From positions 100,001-164,000 of the forward strand of contig JABMCL010002007.1 in assembly GCA_018857735.1 (NCBI GenBank): a stretch of DNA of 64,000 bases, in the 5' to 3' direction. Source of the DNA: Alviniconcha marisindica. Its lineage: Eukaryota; Mollusca; Gastropoda; Provannidae. Shown one piece after another: positions 24,901-31,651 of the stretch; the stretch's first letter is position 1; every line of letters starts with the position of its first letter. Position numbers and translations under genes: made by a program. The notes below the pieces were generated by a model, which was given only the letters and a program-made list of their open reading frames with translations, was not told the origin of the DNA and ran no database searches.

Positions 24901-27401
24901 CTCTATGCAGTCTGGGTCTGTCTGGTAGAATCTCTGTTCCAGTCCAGCTACACTCACAGGACCATCCATTAGTTGTAGCTTTGATCAAACTAATTGTCAT
25001 TAAAATGCAATCAACGCATGATAAAGACAGGACATCTCTTGATTACCTATTGTGCAGTGTTTGTGATCAGATCACTATCATAACCACCGTTATCAACATC
25101 ATCAAAACTGATGTGCTTAATAACAAAAATGCAAAAAATAATTCAGGTAAAGCATGATTAAAGGCAGAATATATATATATATACATACATACATACATAT
25201 CCATTTAAGTTTTAACATAAGGGCAAGATACCAAACCTTGTAAAATAGGTAGCTCTCTTTGCTGCTATAATCATCCTAGACCTAACTCAAAGAGCATCCT
25301 GGAAAAGGCTCACACTGAAGTTTTTGTTGAGTAAGAATACAATACAAATCATTTTTCACCCTTGAAAAAATAGATTTATACACACAATATAGTGCACATG
25401 TTTATGAATAATCAAACTAATCAATGTCTAAACCTGATTAGATTAGAACTTATCCCCAAAACCAATAACAAGTTCCTGTTTCAAATATCTGACCTTGTCA
25501 TGACCTTGTCAAGAACATGTGAAGCTACAAAAGTACAATCACCATGCCGCACGCAAACTTTGGCATTTATATAATTTACACTGTCAAAGAAAACTGCAAA
25601 GTTTTGTTGTTGCTGACATTTTATGTATTAATGGATGGCCAGCTGGTTGGCTGGAGAGTTGAAGACTGATCATAACAGACACATTTTTACACCAGCGAAA
25701 AGATCTTAAACAGCTTTGTGTCAGTTTAAGATTATACTAAATCAGTAGATGACAAACAACTGGTCTCTCTATGAGTTTAAGACAAAAACTGTTATTTCTG
25801 ACTTCATCACGACTATATTCGCAATTATCATCATCACTGGCAATGATCACCATGACCACAGTAATATAAACTAGCACTGTTATTTTGTCTCTAGTTCACA
25901 GTCACGTTTCAAAAAACTTTCATGTCCAACTTCTCAATTTCACCAAAGAAGATTATAAAGATAAATGACAGCTGATGATGGCACTATAAGCACTTTTCTG
26001 TCATATACTCATATAAATGCTCATTCACTCACAGTCGCATTCAAGGAAGATGCTTTGGCAGAACTGCAGCTCTGTCTAAGTCAGTCAATGAGGATAGAGG
26101 TACTAGTGCATAAAATTACATATGCAATCAAAGATTCCTTCAGATCAAGCTCTTTTCTTAATACCCCTTTTACCTTGTTCAAGACACAATCAAACACAAT
26201 ATTAAATGAATGCACGTGTGTAGCAAAGGTTCTTTTCAACCCAAAGCAAGACTACAAAAGCAAACATCCCCTACCTGAATCCCTATCTTCATGGCGATCA
26301 ATCTCATTTTTCCTATTCAGCAGCTCCTTCTTCAAGTTCCCAAGCATGTGAGCACGCTCCTCTTGACGCATGAAGGCCACCAGGTCATATGGGCGTCGCA
26401 AGTTAAACACAGAGTCCATCTGGAAACCAACTATAAAGTCTGAATTTTGTGCACAGCAATATGCTGCAACAGTAACTACAGATGTCACTGAAGTCTTCTC
26501 AATCATGGTGCAGGTGGTGGCAGAAGTTTTGATGATAATGTTGGTGCCGTGTCACTGTCAGTAAGTTTATGAGTAACAGTAAGTAACTTGTTTTGTATGC
26601 CGTCAACCAGGACAAGAGAGACAGAGGAAGAATGTGTGTGTATGTTTGTGTATACACGTGTGCACGTGCAAGCATACATGCATGCATGTGTGCACATGCT
26701 CCATAAAATTGTATGAATTATCCCCCCCCCCCCCTGCAAGCATACATGCATGCATGTGTGCACATGTGTGTATGTGCTCCATAAAATTGTATGAATTATT
26801 CCCCCCCCCCCCCCCTTGTATGTATACATACATGTATAGTATAGTCACTATCTGCACTCATGCTTCCATTTGGGCAGAGGTTCTGTGGGGTGCACTGTTG
26901 TGCACATGCTTTTGGGTATTTTTAGCTGGTGAGAGCATGTGTGTGCACTTGGCACTGTGAACATGCATTAGTTTGTGCGGATTTTGTTATATGCCTTATG
27001 TACGTAATTATTTATAACATATATATATTTTTTTAAATATATATATACATTTTTATTCATTCATAATGAGTGGGTCTGCTGCTTGAAATATTTAGTGTAA
27101 ATCAAGTGATCTCTACAGTGAGACATATCAAATGGGTTCTCATTCCCAATTTACCAGGAATCAACTGTTGATCAAACAATCCAGCATGCCAAGCAAAACC
27201 CTCACCCTGGTACCCCACTTGGTGAAAACCTACAGAAGATAAGGTGATTAATACCAGGAAAGATTTAATCACTTCATAATAAATAATCATATAGTATATA
27301 TACAGTCACTGGTATACATATGCATGTGTCATTATACTTGCAGTATTTCCACCCCAACTAACATTAATACCCAGTTTCTGCTACAGTCATTGAGTGTGTG
27401 T

Positions 27402-27461
<60 letters not shown>

Positions 27462-27783
27462 TCATGCATATGTGCATGCATGTGTATTTCCATATAATAC
27501 CTTATGTAAATTGTTTTGGTAGGATTGTGCTCTACATGTGTATAGAATATTGTATTTAGGTTAATATACATGTATCATATGAGCACTCAGGGCGTTGATG
27601 AGCACACAATAAATGTACATTGTTATTATAATTATGTAAGACACGCTAAAAGCAACTGGTTCTGTACTTTAACAGCATCAGTGAACGACTACTATTTGTG
27701 TTGTGTGAGTTCACACTGAGACACAGTTTAGTACTTACAGCCTTCAACTGAGTGAAAATCAAACTGTTCAAATTTCTTCGTAC

Positions 27784-27814
<31 letters not shown>

Positions 27815-29661
27815 TGCACATACACACACACACACACACACACATGGTAGCACAAGTGATTCAAACTTACAAATGCATCATGAACTATATATACACTGGG
27901 AAAAGTTAGACAAGCCAAATGGCAATGGTGCAAGCTGCAAACCTTGTCTATATGCCTTACAGTCAAAATCAGGTGAGGGTGATTTACACATTCAATTAAA
28001 CCATCATATAGTACATCGTATCAAAGTTGAATTGGAGTATATAATATATTTACAAGTGTGTGTGTGTGTGTGTTAAGAAGCATACACTGAAACAGTGTTC
28101 TATTTCTAATACAAAACTAAGCTAGTACATGTTTTTATGATATATAAACATGCATGCAACACAGCCACAGTCTCTTCAGCAACAGCAACATAGTTCAACA
28201 CCTTTCACTGTTCACACTCACAGCATAAGCAGTTCTTCCAACAACAAAGTGTCACTGCATTGGTAATGAACACATACTGGTTTTTCCACTGAAATTCTAG
28301 TTGGTATTTCACATAATGATGACATAATACATTGTAAGACTATTCCACTTCTAGGTTATGGCCATAAACTAGGCTGAGAATTACCCCATCCCCCTTTTCC
28401 ACTATATATACTTCACTTTTTCTTTTTCTTTCTCAGTATCACGGTCAGATAGCCTTTCGCTTTAATCTGCTATTACTAGTACTGGTATCATTGTAAAGGC
28501 AGTTCAGCTCTTCTTTTTTTAAATTAAATAAAAAAAGATGAAGAACAAGAGAACTGAGTGCTCTGAGTCTATTACTGGTCGAGAACTGCAGGCACTGTTT
28601 GCCAACACCAAGGCAAATGCCTGGGTGGACATCATTGATCTGTAACTTGAAATGCATGAGTGGTTAACCAGCAAAGAGGCTGGGGTTGTATTCAATACTC
28701 AAGGACTTTGTTGAGTGCAAATCATTGTGTTGCTGGGACGGTGGCTGTGTAGTATGCACTGGCCCCAGGCCCTGTCAGCTCACGTCACTAGGCCAGTAAA
28801 ACTGTGCTTTAATATCATCACCTGGATCAGGAAGCCAGCAGAAGATTATGCACACTGAAAGTGAAAGCTGAATAATTTATAAATGTTATTGTGAATGTCA
28901 TTCTCATTGTTCAAAACGCGACGCTGTGACACTGACAGTAAAACTGTTACAACCCGATACTTGAAATGGCCTGATTTAATATACTGGCACAAGCACCAAT
29001 ACATGATCTTATACTAGCATGCCTAATATGAGATCATATAATGATATACTGGTGCAATGCCTATGTGAGAGAAAATGTCTATCTCAAGCTAGGTCGCACC
29101 AGTATTATATAAGTCAACCTAATGTGTGACAGCCTTTTCCTAGTCTTTCATCTTACACTGGTATACAGTGATTCCCTTCCCAATGTAGCACACAAGCATA
29201 GGCCTACACTACAGCCACAGAACACACTGAGTGACTCCTCACTCACCACCCGCATTGGGGAAATGTACTGTCACTTTTTGTTGTAGTACACTGCTTCCAC
29301 AGTTCACTGAAGAAAGGTTGTTGTGTGTGTAACACTGTAAGTGTGCCCCCCTCCCCCCTCCCCATGCTAGTATAAGATCTCATATTGCACTTGCACTGGT
29401 CTATTTTCCACTTTACTTGTCAGTTTGTAACAAAATGACAAATTTCTCTGTGGTATAATATGCTCTTTCTTAATTATTTCCACTCTTAGCCAGCTGCCTT
29501 CTCTCTCACTATGTGCACCTTTCTCTGTTCTCATCCCCAAGATTGTTTCTGTTTTCACTATTTATATCTCCAGCCCTGCAGTCACCTTTCTGATGTTTCA
29601 CATAACCTCTGTATAAATTTGTATACTTTCACTTGCATTACTATTAGTGTTGTTGTTGTTG

Positions 29662-29736
<75 letters not shown>

Positions 29737-29781
29737 TGGGTGCATGTGCTGTTGTTGCTGTGTTTTTTGTTGTTGATTTTC

Positions 29782-29851
<70 letters not shown>

Positions 29852-30587
29852 GTGCTTGGGTGCATGTGTGAAATGATGTAATGGTGTATGTGTGTGCTGC
29901 AAAAGAGGAAGTATATTATGTTTCTTAATATATATGCAGCACAACCGCTGTGCATACATACAGTATGTGTACTCAAGCATAATTTACATTGACAGATGGT
30001 GGCAAGCTATGCTGCCATGGCATCAGGAAGTTATGACCAAATCAGAAATGACTGCAAATATCATTACAAAAAAAGATATGCTACTGTTACTAGTGTTTGT
30101 ATGTGATGTCACCAAGCGCATTACATTTACTTGAACTAGCTTTAACTTGTTTAAGCTTTCAATTTCAACACAATCAATGAGTTTTCTTCTTCTTCTTCTT
30201 CTTTTTATTACAGTCTATTTCAAAACAAACTAAAATAACAATTTATGCTGTAAACATTTGCGATCCGAATTAACCCTGATATCTGAACACATTATCAGTA
30301 GCCCTCACAGTACAGTACTAACACGTGATCGACGGTCGTTTCTGTTGAGGTCTCAACCACTTTATCAGCAACCGTTATAGTCTGAAATGCACTTTGTGGA
30401 CGCATAAAACAGATGCGTCCCACTGAACTCGCTGGTAAAACCAAACACAATCAACACATATAAAATAACAAACCTGAGACTGAAGCCTCCCATCTTCTGT
30501 TACAACCCAGTGAGTAGACCCACTAGTTATGGTACACTGTTGTAGCAGGAGTTTCAGAAACACTAACACAACGATGGACGACGCCAT
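3449..30587 (-). CDS. TTC17: Tetratricopeptide repeat protein 17 (TTC17), 17 exons, 3' end beyond the left edge
   Basis: Seventeen exons on the minus strand join in frame through GT-AG introns into about 823 codons. Order: 30474-30587, 26275-26419, 24830-24947, 24059-24173, 22487-22603, 18664-18773, 17973-18120, 16956-17095, 15745-15911, 14175-14302, 12673-12777, 11557-11684, 10437-10632, 9777-9854, 8278-8502, 7372-7653, 3449-3602. The translation follows animal TTC17 closely: THWVVTEDG after a hydrophobic leader, a DLV-MRQE segment, the NKTSWVLYNMAAFYWRIKG TPR start, LGEYN, KRKHAVLC, the SPENKGF motif, and a second WVLYNLAGLYWRI TPR block. Vertebrate TTC17 is about 1,140 residues, so roughly the last 300 codons, with the C-terminal TPR block, should lie to the left. 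In vertebrates TTC17 acts with CATIP in actin organisation and ciliogenesis. Identity is secure; single splice boundaries were set by hand. Confidence 0.93.
4383..5118. mobile_element. Foldback element with about 70-bp inverted ends (MITE-like)
   Basis: Bases 4391-4455 are the inverted complement of about 5044-5113: both contain AGAAGGTAAATCATGTGACC, a CCAATGAA box and GGTGCGATGGCTAGCC when read on the matching strand. The right arm has a short extra AAAATCA. The roughly 590-bp interior has no ORF of note but holds a 30-bp direct repeat (ATGTGGATCGGTCT) at 4890-4951. No transposase, so non-autonomous. Confidence 0.65.
5940..6167. repeat. 27-bp minisatellite, about 8 units
   Basis: Unit close to AAAAACAACAGGGAGCTGGT plus a CA-rich 7-mer. 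The period is a multiple of three, which creates open frames on both strands that are not genes. Confidence 0.9.
6811..6877. repeat. (CA)n microsatellite
   Basis: CA tract interrupted by TCACCA and ACAA, within TTC17 intron 16. Confidence 0.9.
7372..7653 (-). CDS. TTC17: TTC17 exon 16 (TPR plus linker)
   Basis: 94 codons. PASNLLYAHLLWASSNHTGA and VWHYRRALEVQPELQDAFNT complete the third TPR of this block. A Thr, Pro and Gly-rich linker ending TESRVICKT follows. Acceptor TTGGACAG|CCT, donor AAACG|GTAGGC. The 3' end of this exon has a decayed duplicate in intron 15 near 8010-8070. Confidence 0.93.
7828..8075 (-). repeat. Duplicate of the exon 16/intron 16 junction, in intron 15
   Basis: This block matches 7210-7425 in the same orientation. 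Shared strings include TTTTGTTTTGAACAC, AAGCACATGATCTACA and the junction ACCATTTTGCAGAC. On the minus strand it copies the last 50 or so bases of TTC17 exon 16, a preserved GT donor, and about 170 bases of intron. Substitutions and indels mark it as old and non-coding. Confidence 0.75.
8204..8258 (+). repeat. Dispersed repeat R1
   Basis: Core TAACTTGGTGTTTTATGCCC followed by AGTCAACCATTACGG and TTATATCAGGG. Related copies lie at 17557-17615, 36953-37006, 41617-41667 and, inverted, 60718-60770. Confidence 0.8.
8278..8502 (-). CDS. TTC17: TTC17 exon 15 (second TPR block)
   Basis: 75 codons: NVGPQWVLYNLAGLYWRIIG, then GVECLRRSLHLSPPEYRDVP, LNNLANILYRWGRIDDALIV and MKDALNISDFE. These are two TPRs that match vertebrate APIWLILNEAGLYWRAVGN and the following DVPLVNLANLL. 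Acceptor CCGACAG|AAC, donor TTTGAG|GTACGC. Confidence 0.95.
9108..9735. repeat. 70-bp minisatellite, about 9 units
   Basis: Recurrent GACCAGAAAACCTGTTTGTG, AATCAATATTTTGTGTTACC and TATTTGCAGTGGG in each unit. It fills much of TTC17 intron 14. The open frame through it is a repeat artefact. Confidence 0.9.
9777..9854 (-). CDS. TTC17: TTC17 exon 14
   Basis: 26 codons reading TLLQHVNDGSVTEEEVGQRI and LTALKQ. It matches the short family segment with INNYTIPEEEIGSFLFHAINK just before the second TPR block. Acceptor GTGTAG|ACC, donor AAACAG|GTATGA. Confidence 0.92.
9900..9993. repeat. (CA)n microsatellite
   Basis: Starts as CGCACA repeats and becomes pure CA at 9945-9993, in TTC17 intron 13 close to exon 14. 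Confidence 0.9.
10145..10226. repeat. Short tandem duplication
   Basis: AGGGTGAAACTCAACTCATA and its near copy AGGGTGAAACTCAATTCATA lie about 46 bases apart, each followed by AAATCAC. Confidence 0.75.
10437..10632 (-). CDS. TTC17: TTC17 exon 13
   Basis: 66 codons: EVRALLTEAQGLTAGGEHPL, PWYPPVCVPLMDLPEGSENT, then YDHLKSVSYAERSRIPLKYN and DPSMRQ. Open, GC-rich at third positions, and in phase with both neighbours. Acceptor GTTTCAG|GGT, donor GACAG|GTAGGT. I do not recognise a named domain. Confidence 0.9.
10785..10995. repeat. 37-bp minisatellite, 5-6 units
   Basis: Unit TCTTTCTGACATTTTGGTGT then TTTGTGGATGTTATATG. Located in TTC17 intron 12. Confidence 0.9.
11557..11684 (-). CDS. TTC17: TTC17 exon 12
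   Basis: Reads FQNAEHLVEAWPSKEECDTY, then VQKVPDPRNLSTGYLSPENK and GF. The family has QHILWPKRADC, a PRVPVGG segment and FLPPENKGL. The acceptor used is TGTTCAG|TTT; an alternative AG 15 bases downstream is weaker. Donor TTTGA|GTGAGT. Confidence 0.87.
11690..12480. repeat. About 60-bp degenerate minisatellite
   Basis: Recurrent blocks GTATGATCATGTTCACTGCA, GTCCTGATGTTTGAAAC and GAACACCAAAAGT with variable spacing, about 13 units. It fills TTC17 intron 11 up to the exon 12 acceptor. Confidence 0.85.
12673..12777 (-). CDS. TTC17: TTC17 exon 11
   Basis: 35 codons, phase 0 at both ends: EEDNGFKKGASKNAPDYTKP then QHPPRFSKHRPPLPK. Acceptor TTCTCCAG|GAG, donor CCAAAG|GTCAGT. It is a low-complexity Pro and Lys-rich linker without clear vertebrate match, so inclusion rests on splice sites, frame and composition. 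Because it is symmetric it could be a cassette exon. Confidence 0.72.
12865..13870. repeat. 33-bp satellite in 66-bp higher-order units
   Basis: About 30 monomers of 33 bp. Type A has ACACTGCATTTGTATGTATG and type B has ACAGTGCATGTGTATGTATG, each ending in a GGTGGTGGGTA-like block. From about 13080 to 13690 A and B alternate strictly, so the effective unit is 66 bp. Single units lose a few bases (13237, 13308, 13380). Because 33 is a multiple of three, long open frames cross it on both strands. Confidence 0.95.
14175..14302 (-). CDS. TTC17: TTC17 exon 10
   Basis: Reads GEYCRMVDRDGKQVLLCTWS, then RRSPTLDFDFQFLEDPESAE and KPQ. Conservation with vertebrates is weak here, where the family is divergent. 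Splice sites GGTTCAG|GGG and CCCAA|GTGAGA keep the frame open, and codon composition is coding-like. Confidence 0.82.
15003..15190 (+). pseudogene. THAP-type zinc finger, broken
   Basis: MPAYCVATNCNNSQTTPGIT begins a C2CH THAP domain: Cys-x4-Cys, a later Trp in KWIKFIQFKQAD, then CSKHFSECRF supplying the second Cys-x2-His. A TGA at 15099 interrupts the frame just before KWIKF, and a one-base shift near 15165 is needed to reach CSKHF. It is therefore a decayed DNA-binding domain of transposon or host-gene origin. Confidence 0.65.
15230..15356 (-). pseudogene. P2X7-C-terminus-like peptide fragment
   Basis: The frame starting at 15356 reads MANSSSEDETDTLPERPTRI and then QPYQFEPVRQDFERV. An acidic Ser-rich start followed by PYQFEP is typical of invertebrate proteins with the P2X7-receptor C-terminal domain. 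The rest of the domain, with its Cys and His residues, is absent. Similarity is by recognition only. Confidence 0.4.
15745..15911 (-). CDS. TTC17: TTC17 exon 9 (coiled-coil)
   Basis: Reads RALQKTLKELKDYQRKHDQY, then a charged helix rich in Glu and Lys ending AKMRDNNNDM. The heptad-like Leu spacing predicts coiled-coil, as in the family after the first TPR block. Acceptor TTTTCAG|GGC, donor ATGG|GTAAGT, phase 1. Confidence 0.93.
16240..16480. repeat. About 57-bp degenerate minisatellite, 4-5 units
   Basis: Recurrent ACAATCTTTCAGGATAA, TACTGCATTC and GACTCAAATGCC-like blocks in TTC17 intron 8. Sequence is unrelated to the 57-bp array in intron 5. Confidence 0.75.
16956..17095 (-). CDS. TTC17: TTC17 exon 8 (third TPR and basic helix)
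   Basis: Reads VLGEYNKSIICFENTLKIQP, then DFEAAAKRKHAVLCHSKLEG and ALEAQH. The KRKHAVLC and LEAQHR strings are near-identical in vertebrate TTC17. Acceptor AACACAG|GTG, donor CACAG|GTGAAG, phase 2. Confidence 0.95.
17557..17615 (+). repeat. Dispersed repeat R1
   Basis: AGTAACTTGGTGTTTTATGC, TCAGTCAACCATTATGG and TTATATCAGGG, as in the copy at 8204. Located in TTC17 intron 7; the rest of that intron (17616-17972) shows nothing clear. Confidence 0.8.
17973..18120 (-). CDS. TTC17: TTC17 exon 7 (TPR)
   Basis: Reads RYQKDVALISLANILHRARY, then SNEAAILVHSALDLSRELNV and NHFTLGNIYA, which is one full TPR and the start of another. Acceptor TTGCAG|CTAC, donor ATGCT|GTGAGT, phase 0 exit. Confidence 0.95.
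18664..18773 (-). CDS. TTC17: TTC17 exon 6 (first TPR)
   Basis: Reads NKTSWVLYNMAAFYWRIKGE followed by PFQAIECVRRALHHSPR, a canonical TPR helix pair with the W-Y-A-Y and A-A-L pattern. It begins right after the 3.7-kb intron 5 that holds the 57-bp satellite and a transposon. Ends in phase 2 at CACG|GTATGC. Confidence 0.95.
19208..19462. repeat. 57-bp satellite array, left part (about 4.5 units)
   Basis: Unit GCAGGCTTTCACACTGTCAA, GAAAGCCTGATGTTAGCACA, ACTGTAGGACATTGCAC (57 bp). It stops abruptly at GCAG where a transposon begins, and the same unit resumes at 21116. Confidence 0.95.
19463..21115 (+). mobile_element. DNA transposon, N-RAG-TP/Chapaev-like, internally deleted
   Basis: 1653 bp inserted inside a 57-bp satellite. 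The left end reads CACAGCAGTC and the right end, on the opposite strand, CACGGCAGTC. Beyond these ten bases similarity continues imperfectly (TTTCCC and TTTAGTT on both). A 4-bp target duplication GCAG lies at 19459-19462 and 21116-21119, and removing the element restores satellite phase exactly. CAC ends with a 4-bp duplication fit the Chapaev superfamily. The one clear ORF (19787-20233) has a RAG1-N-terminus-like start but no catalytic domain. Confidence 0.75.
19787..20233 (+). CDS. Transposon ORF with RAG1 N-terminal-like zinc module (148 codons)
   Basis: The product starts near ATG 19787 or, more likely, 19805. Residues 23-36 or so read RRMNSLCRLCGERVKR, and about 20 residues later comes YFDEILSIFGINIVENTDHK followed by HSS. 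Vertebrate RAG1 has, in this order and spacing, LCRxCG, then a D-L-I-A-K-V-F-x-I-D-V helix, then DxxHP. The next conserved Cys pair of RAG1 is missing. Instead the tail ends in a Cys-rich stretch (VCFACC, TKCCICF), which could be the C-terminal knuckle of a transposase joined by internal deletion. No DDE core. Encoded inside the 19463-21115 element, opposite to TTC17. Confidence 0.6.
   Translation: MHAFSIMESGFSTDHSLTEHARRMNSLCRLCGERVKRGEKDRNRSKGTRCTQYFDEILSIFGINIVENTDHKHSSAINHQLPLEMCLGTEEQGGAAQSVNLVREHAHGTSLPRPDAIYREKQNVTVCFACCKLGAHTIMTKCCICFKI
21116..22400. repeat. 57-bp satellite array, right part, two subfamilies (about 22 units)
   Basis: From 21116 to about 21745 units match the left array and switch between ACTGTAGG and ACAGCAGG variants, partly in alternation. 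From about 21745 to 22400 the units become GCAGGTTTTCAGACACTTGA, CAAAGCCTGATATCAGCACA, ACAGTAGGACATTGCAC, still 57 bp but diverged. A long open frame on both strands is due to 57 being a multiple of three. Confidence 0.95.
22487..22603 (-). CDS. TTC17: TTC17 exon 5
   Basis: Reads GLKDRRNLSGTPELGLKNAI then DEYGHLVFEALNK. Family equivalents are G-VQERVNLS and DDIGHLIHEGLQK. Acceptor ACTCAG|GGT, donor AACAAG|GTATGG, 117 bp, phase 0 at both ends. Confidence 0.9.
22604..24058 (-). other. TTC17 intron 4
   Basis: No coding signal. It contains a short CA/CATG-rich patch (22685-22730) and one copy of dispersed repeat R2 (23748-23880). Confidence 0.7.
23748..23880 (+). repeat. Dispersed repeat R2
   Basis: Core AGTTCAGTTCAAGATGGTCT, CGCTCAGAAAAGCCCATA, then CTGTCTCTCAGAAG and CAGTTCCAATGTTC. 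Further copies: 33905-35075 (split by a LINE) and 38810-38890 (inverted). Confidence 0.8.
24059..24173 (-). CDS. TTC17: TTC17 exon 4
   Basis: Phase-2 entry at TTGGCAG|GCCC. It reads RPEEHVDLNKPLPNIPPVPP, then DCQSATDLDFSVHAFEHLE. The family block SPEDYID, Pro-rich, PDC, SIHAFQHL aligns without gaps at the end. Donor GAG|GTGAGG, phase 0. Confidence 0.9.
24830..24947 (-). CDS. TTC17: TTC17 exon 3
   Basis: Entered in phase 1 at GTGTAG|CTGG, it reads GLEQRFYQTDPDCIEAGKPL and then FDLYISTVLPLENKGI. The family has LEQR, DPDC and DLYDGTYITLE at the same places. Donor ATCAG|GTGAGT leaves phase 2. Confidence 0.9.
24948..26274 (-). other. TTC17 intron 2, nothing identified
   Basis: AT-rich, with a short (TA/CATA) tract at 25170-25200. 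No exon, RNA gene or dispersed repeat recognised. Intron 3 (24174-24829) is likewise plain. Confidence 0.6.
26275..26419 (-). CDS. TTC17: TTC17 exon 2
   Basis: Residues 39-86 plus one base. It encodes MDSVFNLRRPYDLVAFMRQE and then a charged helix ending HEDRDS, matching the family pattern DLV-x2-MRQE followed by EDRDTG. Acceptor TTTCCAG|ATG, donor TTCAG|GTAGGG. Intron 1 is about 4 kb. Confidence 0.92.
26665..26816. repeat. Tandem duplication with poly-C runs
   Basis: Two units, each with GCAAGCATACATGCATGCAT, GTGTGCACATG, then CTCCATAAAATTGTATGAAT ending in a run of about 14-15 C. Located in TTC17 intron 1. Confidence 0.9.
27395..27461. repeat. (TG)n microsatellite
   Basis: Nearly pure TG tract in TTC17 intron 1. 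Confidence 0.95.
27488..27640 (+). repeat. Dispersed repeat R3
   Basis: Contains GAATATTGTATTTAGGTTAA, then GGGCGTTGATGAGCAC and a TTATTAT tail. About 150 bp shared with 39262-39416; an inverted partial copy is at 60905-60985. Confidence 0.85.
27784..27845. repeat. (CA)n microsatellite
   Basis: Two CA blocks separated by ATGCACATA, in TTC17 intron 1. Confidence 0.95.
28074..29640 (-). other. TTC17 intron 1 middle part, nothing identified
   Basis: About 1.5 kb without exon-like sequence or recognised repeats. AT-rich with pyrimidine patches at 28410-28435 and 29345-29365. Confidence 0.55.
29648..29870. repeat. Duplicated (GT)n array
   Basis: Two long GT tracts (29663-29734 and 29786-29850), each followed by GCTTGGGTGCATGTG. 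The spacer is a TTG/TGTT-rich 50 bp. The matching flanks show that the tract and its border were duplicated together. Confidence 0.9.
30474..30587 (-). CDS. TTC17: TTC17 exon 1 (start codon, signal peptide)
   Basis: Residues 1-38. ATG at 30587 is the only in-frame start before a hydrophobic leader (VVLVFLKLLL) that resembles a signal peptide with likely cleavage after TITSG. STHWVVTEDGRLQSQ follows, and its THWVVTEDG is the most conserved N-terminal signature of the family. The exon ends in phase 0 at CAG|GTTTGT. Confidence 0.92.
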
Positions 30588-30729
30588 GTTGTGTTTCTGA
30601 ACTCATGAATATTCATCTCTGACAGCGATTGCTAAACGTGGCATTCGCTTGGCTCTTTAGATGTGACGTCAATTTTTCGTCGTCTGCTCTCGCGCTTCAG
30701 TCTGTTTTGCTATAAACTTTAGAAAACAA
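30588..30729. promoter_or_regulatory. TTC17 promoter region with CRE palindrome, possibly bidirectional
   Basis: 142 bp separate the TTC17 ATG (minus) from a plus-strand ATG at 30730. A full cAMP-response palindrome TGACGTCA sits at 30664-30671, and several CpG dinucleotides occur (CGTCGT, CTCGCGCTT). No TATA at a suitable distance for TTC17. Function is inferred from position. Confidence 0.5.
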
Positions 30730-30744
30730 AATGTCGGCTGTTGG
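30730..30744 (+). other. Candidate first coding exon of a divergent gene
   Basis: ATGTCGGCTGTTGGG is followed directly by GTAAAT, a usable donor. The next acceptor-like site is TCTTCTCAG at 30834-30842, whose downstream frame reads FLPESYTETEAKSKKP and then stops. The pair could give a 21-residue peptide or the 5' part of a longer transcript. No family recognised. Confidence 0.25.
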
Positions 30745-31009
30745 GGTAAATAATCTTTGCGAAAATGTGAAATATTATATTTTCTCCTCTTCCACTTTCC
30801 TGTTTGATGCCTGTTCACTTTAATGCCTTTTACTCTTCTCAGTTTTTGCCAGAGTCATACACTGAAACAGAGGCAAAATCAAAGAAACCCTAAAGAACAA
30901 ATAGTCAAATAATATTTTCTTTACTTAGTGTCTGTTTCTTATTTCTTTTTTCCTCCCTCTCTCCGTTCCTCTTTGTCACAACTGATGAAGTATCAGCCGG
31001 TGTGCAAGG

Positions 31010-31038
31010 TGTGTGGAGAAAATGCCATCTGTCACTGT
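31010..31038 (+). other. Candidate exon with nuclear-receptor-like first zinc knuckle
   Basis: After a long pyrimidine tract (about 30935-30980) comes YQPVCKVCGENAICH, then the donor CACT|GTATGT. Cys-x2-Cys-Gly-Glu-Asn-Ala resembles the start of a nuclear-receptor DNA-binding domain (typically C-x2-C-G-D-x-A). No second finger exon was found to the right, so this may be chance. Confidence 0.2.
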
Positions 31039-31074
31039 ATGTATTAAACTGATGTTATGACTCGAATAAAACTC

Positions 31075-31075
31075 C

Positions 31076-31107
<32 letters not shown>

Positions 31108-31170
31108 TTTTTTTTTTTTATCTTCTTCTTTTTTTCTTTTCTTTTTTTCCTTTTTCTTCTTCTTCCAGTT
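31075..31170. repeat. Poly-T/TTC pyrimidine tract
   Basis: Mixture of TTC repeats and T runs. No gene content. Confidence 0.9.
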
Positions 31171-31651
31171 TCAATCAATAAAACTGAAGTACCGAAACAC
31201 TTGTAAAATAAAAACACTGGTGGCCTATATGGCGGCAGATCGAGAGCATATATTCTTATCAGTAAAATATTAACTTACTGCCACTAAGAGAACAGACACT
31301 GAAAATCCCGGGCTGACAATCCCGGGCCATTTCTGAGACCAAGTGGTGTTTCGCTACTGATTGACTCGATCTCTAAAAGGCCAGCTAAAGATTGCCGTTA
31401 CTGAGACTGAGACTGAGAAGAAGGGGGGGTGGGGGGGGGGAGACAGAAGAAAACAAAGAAAGAAAGAAATCGCGGTGTACAGCCATATATGACTGATGTC
31501 GATCCGCCAGTGTTGAAAACAAATACATGACTGATCCACAGTTTGAATAGGGCGGTGGCGGTACATTAATATTTTACGTATGCATTCTCGTACGGGTCTC
31601 CCAGGAGGATCAAGTTCAACTGAGCCATATTTTTCGCAGCCGGCCTTTCTC

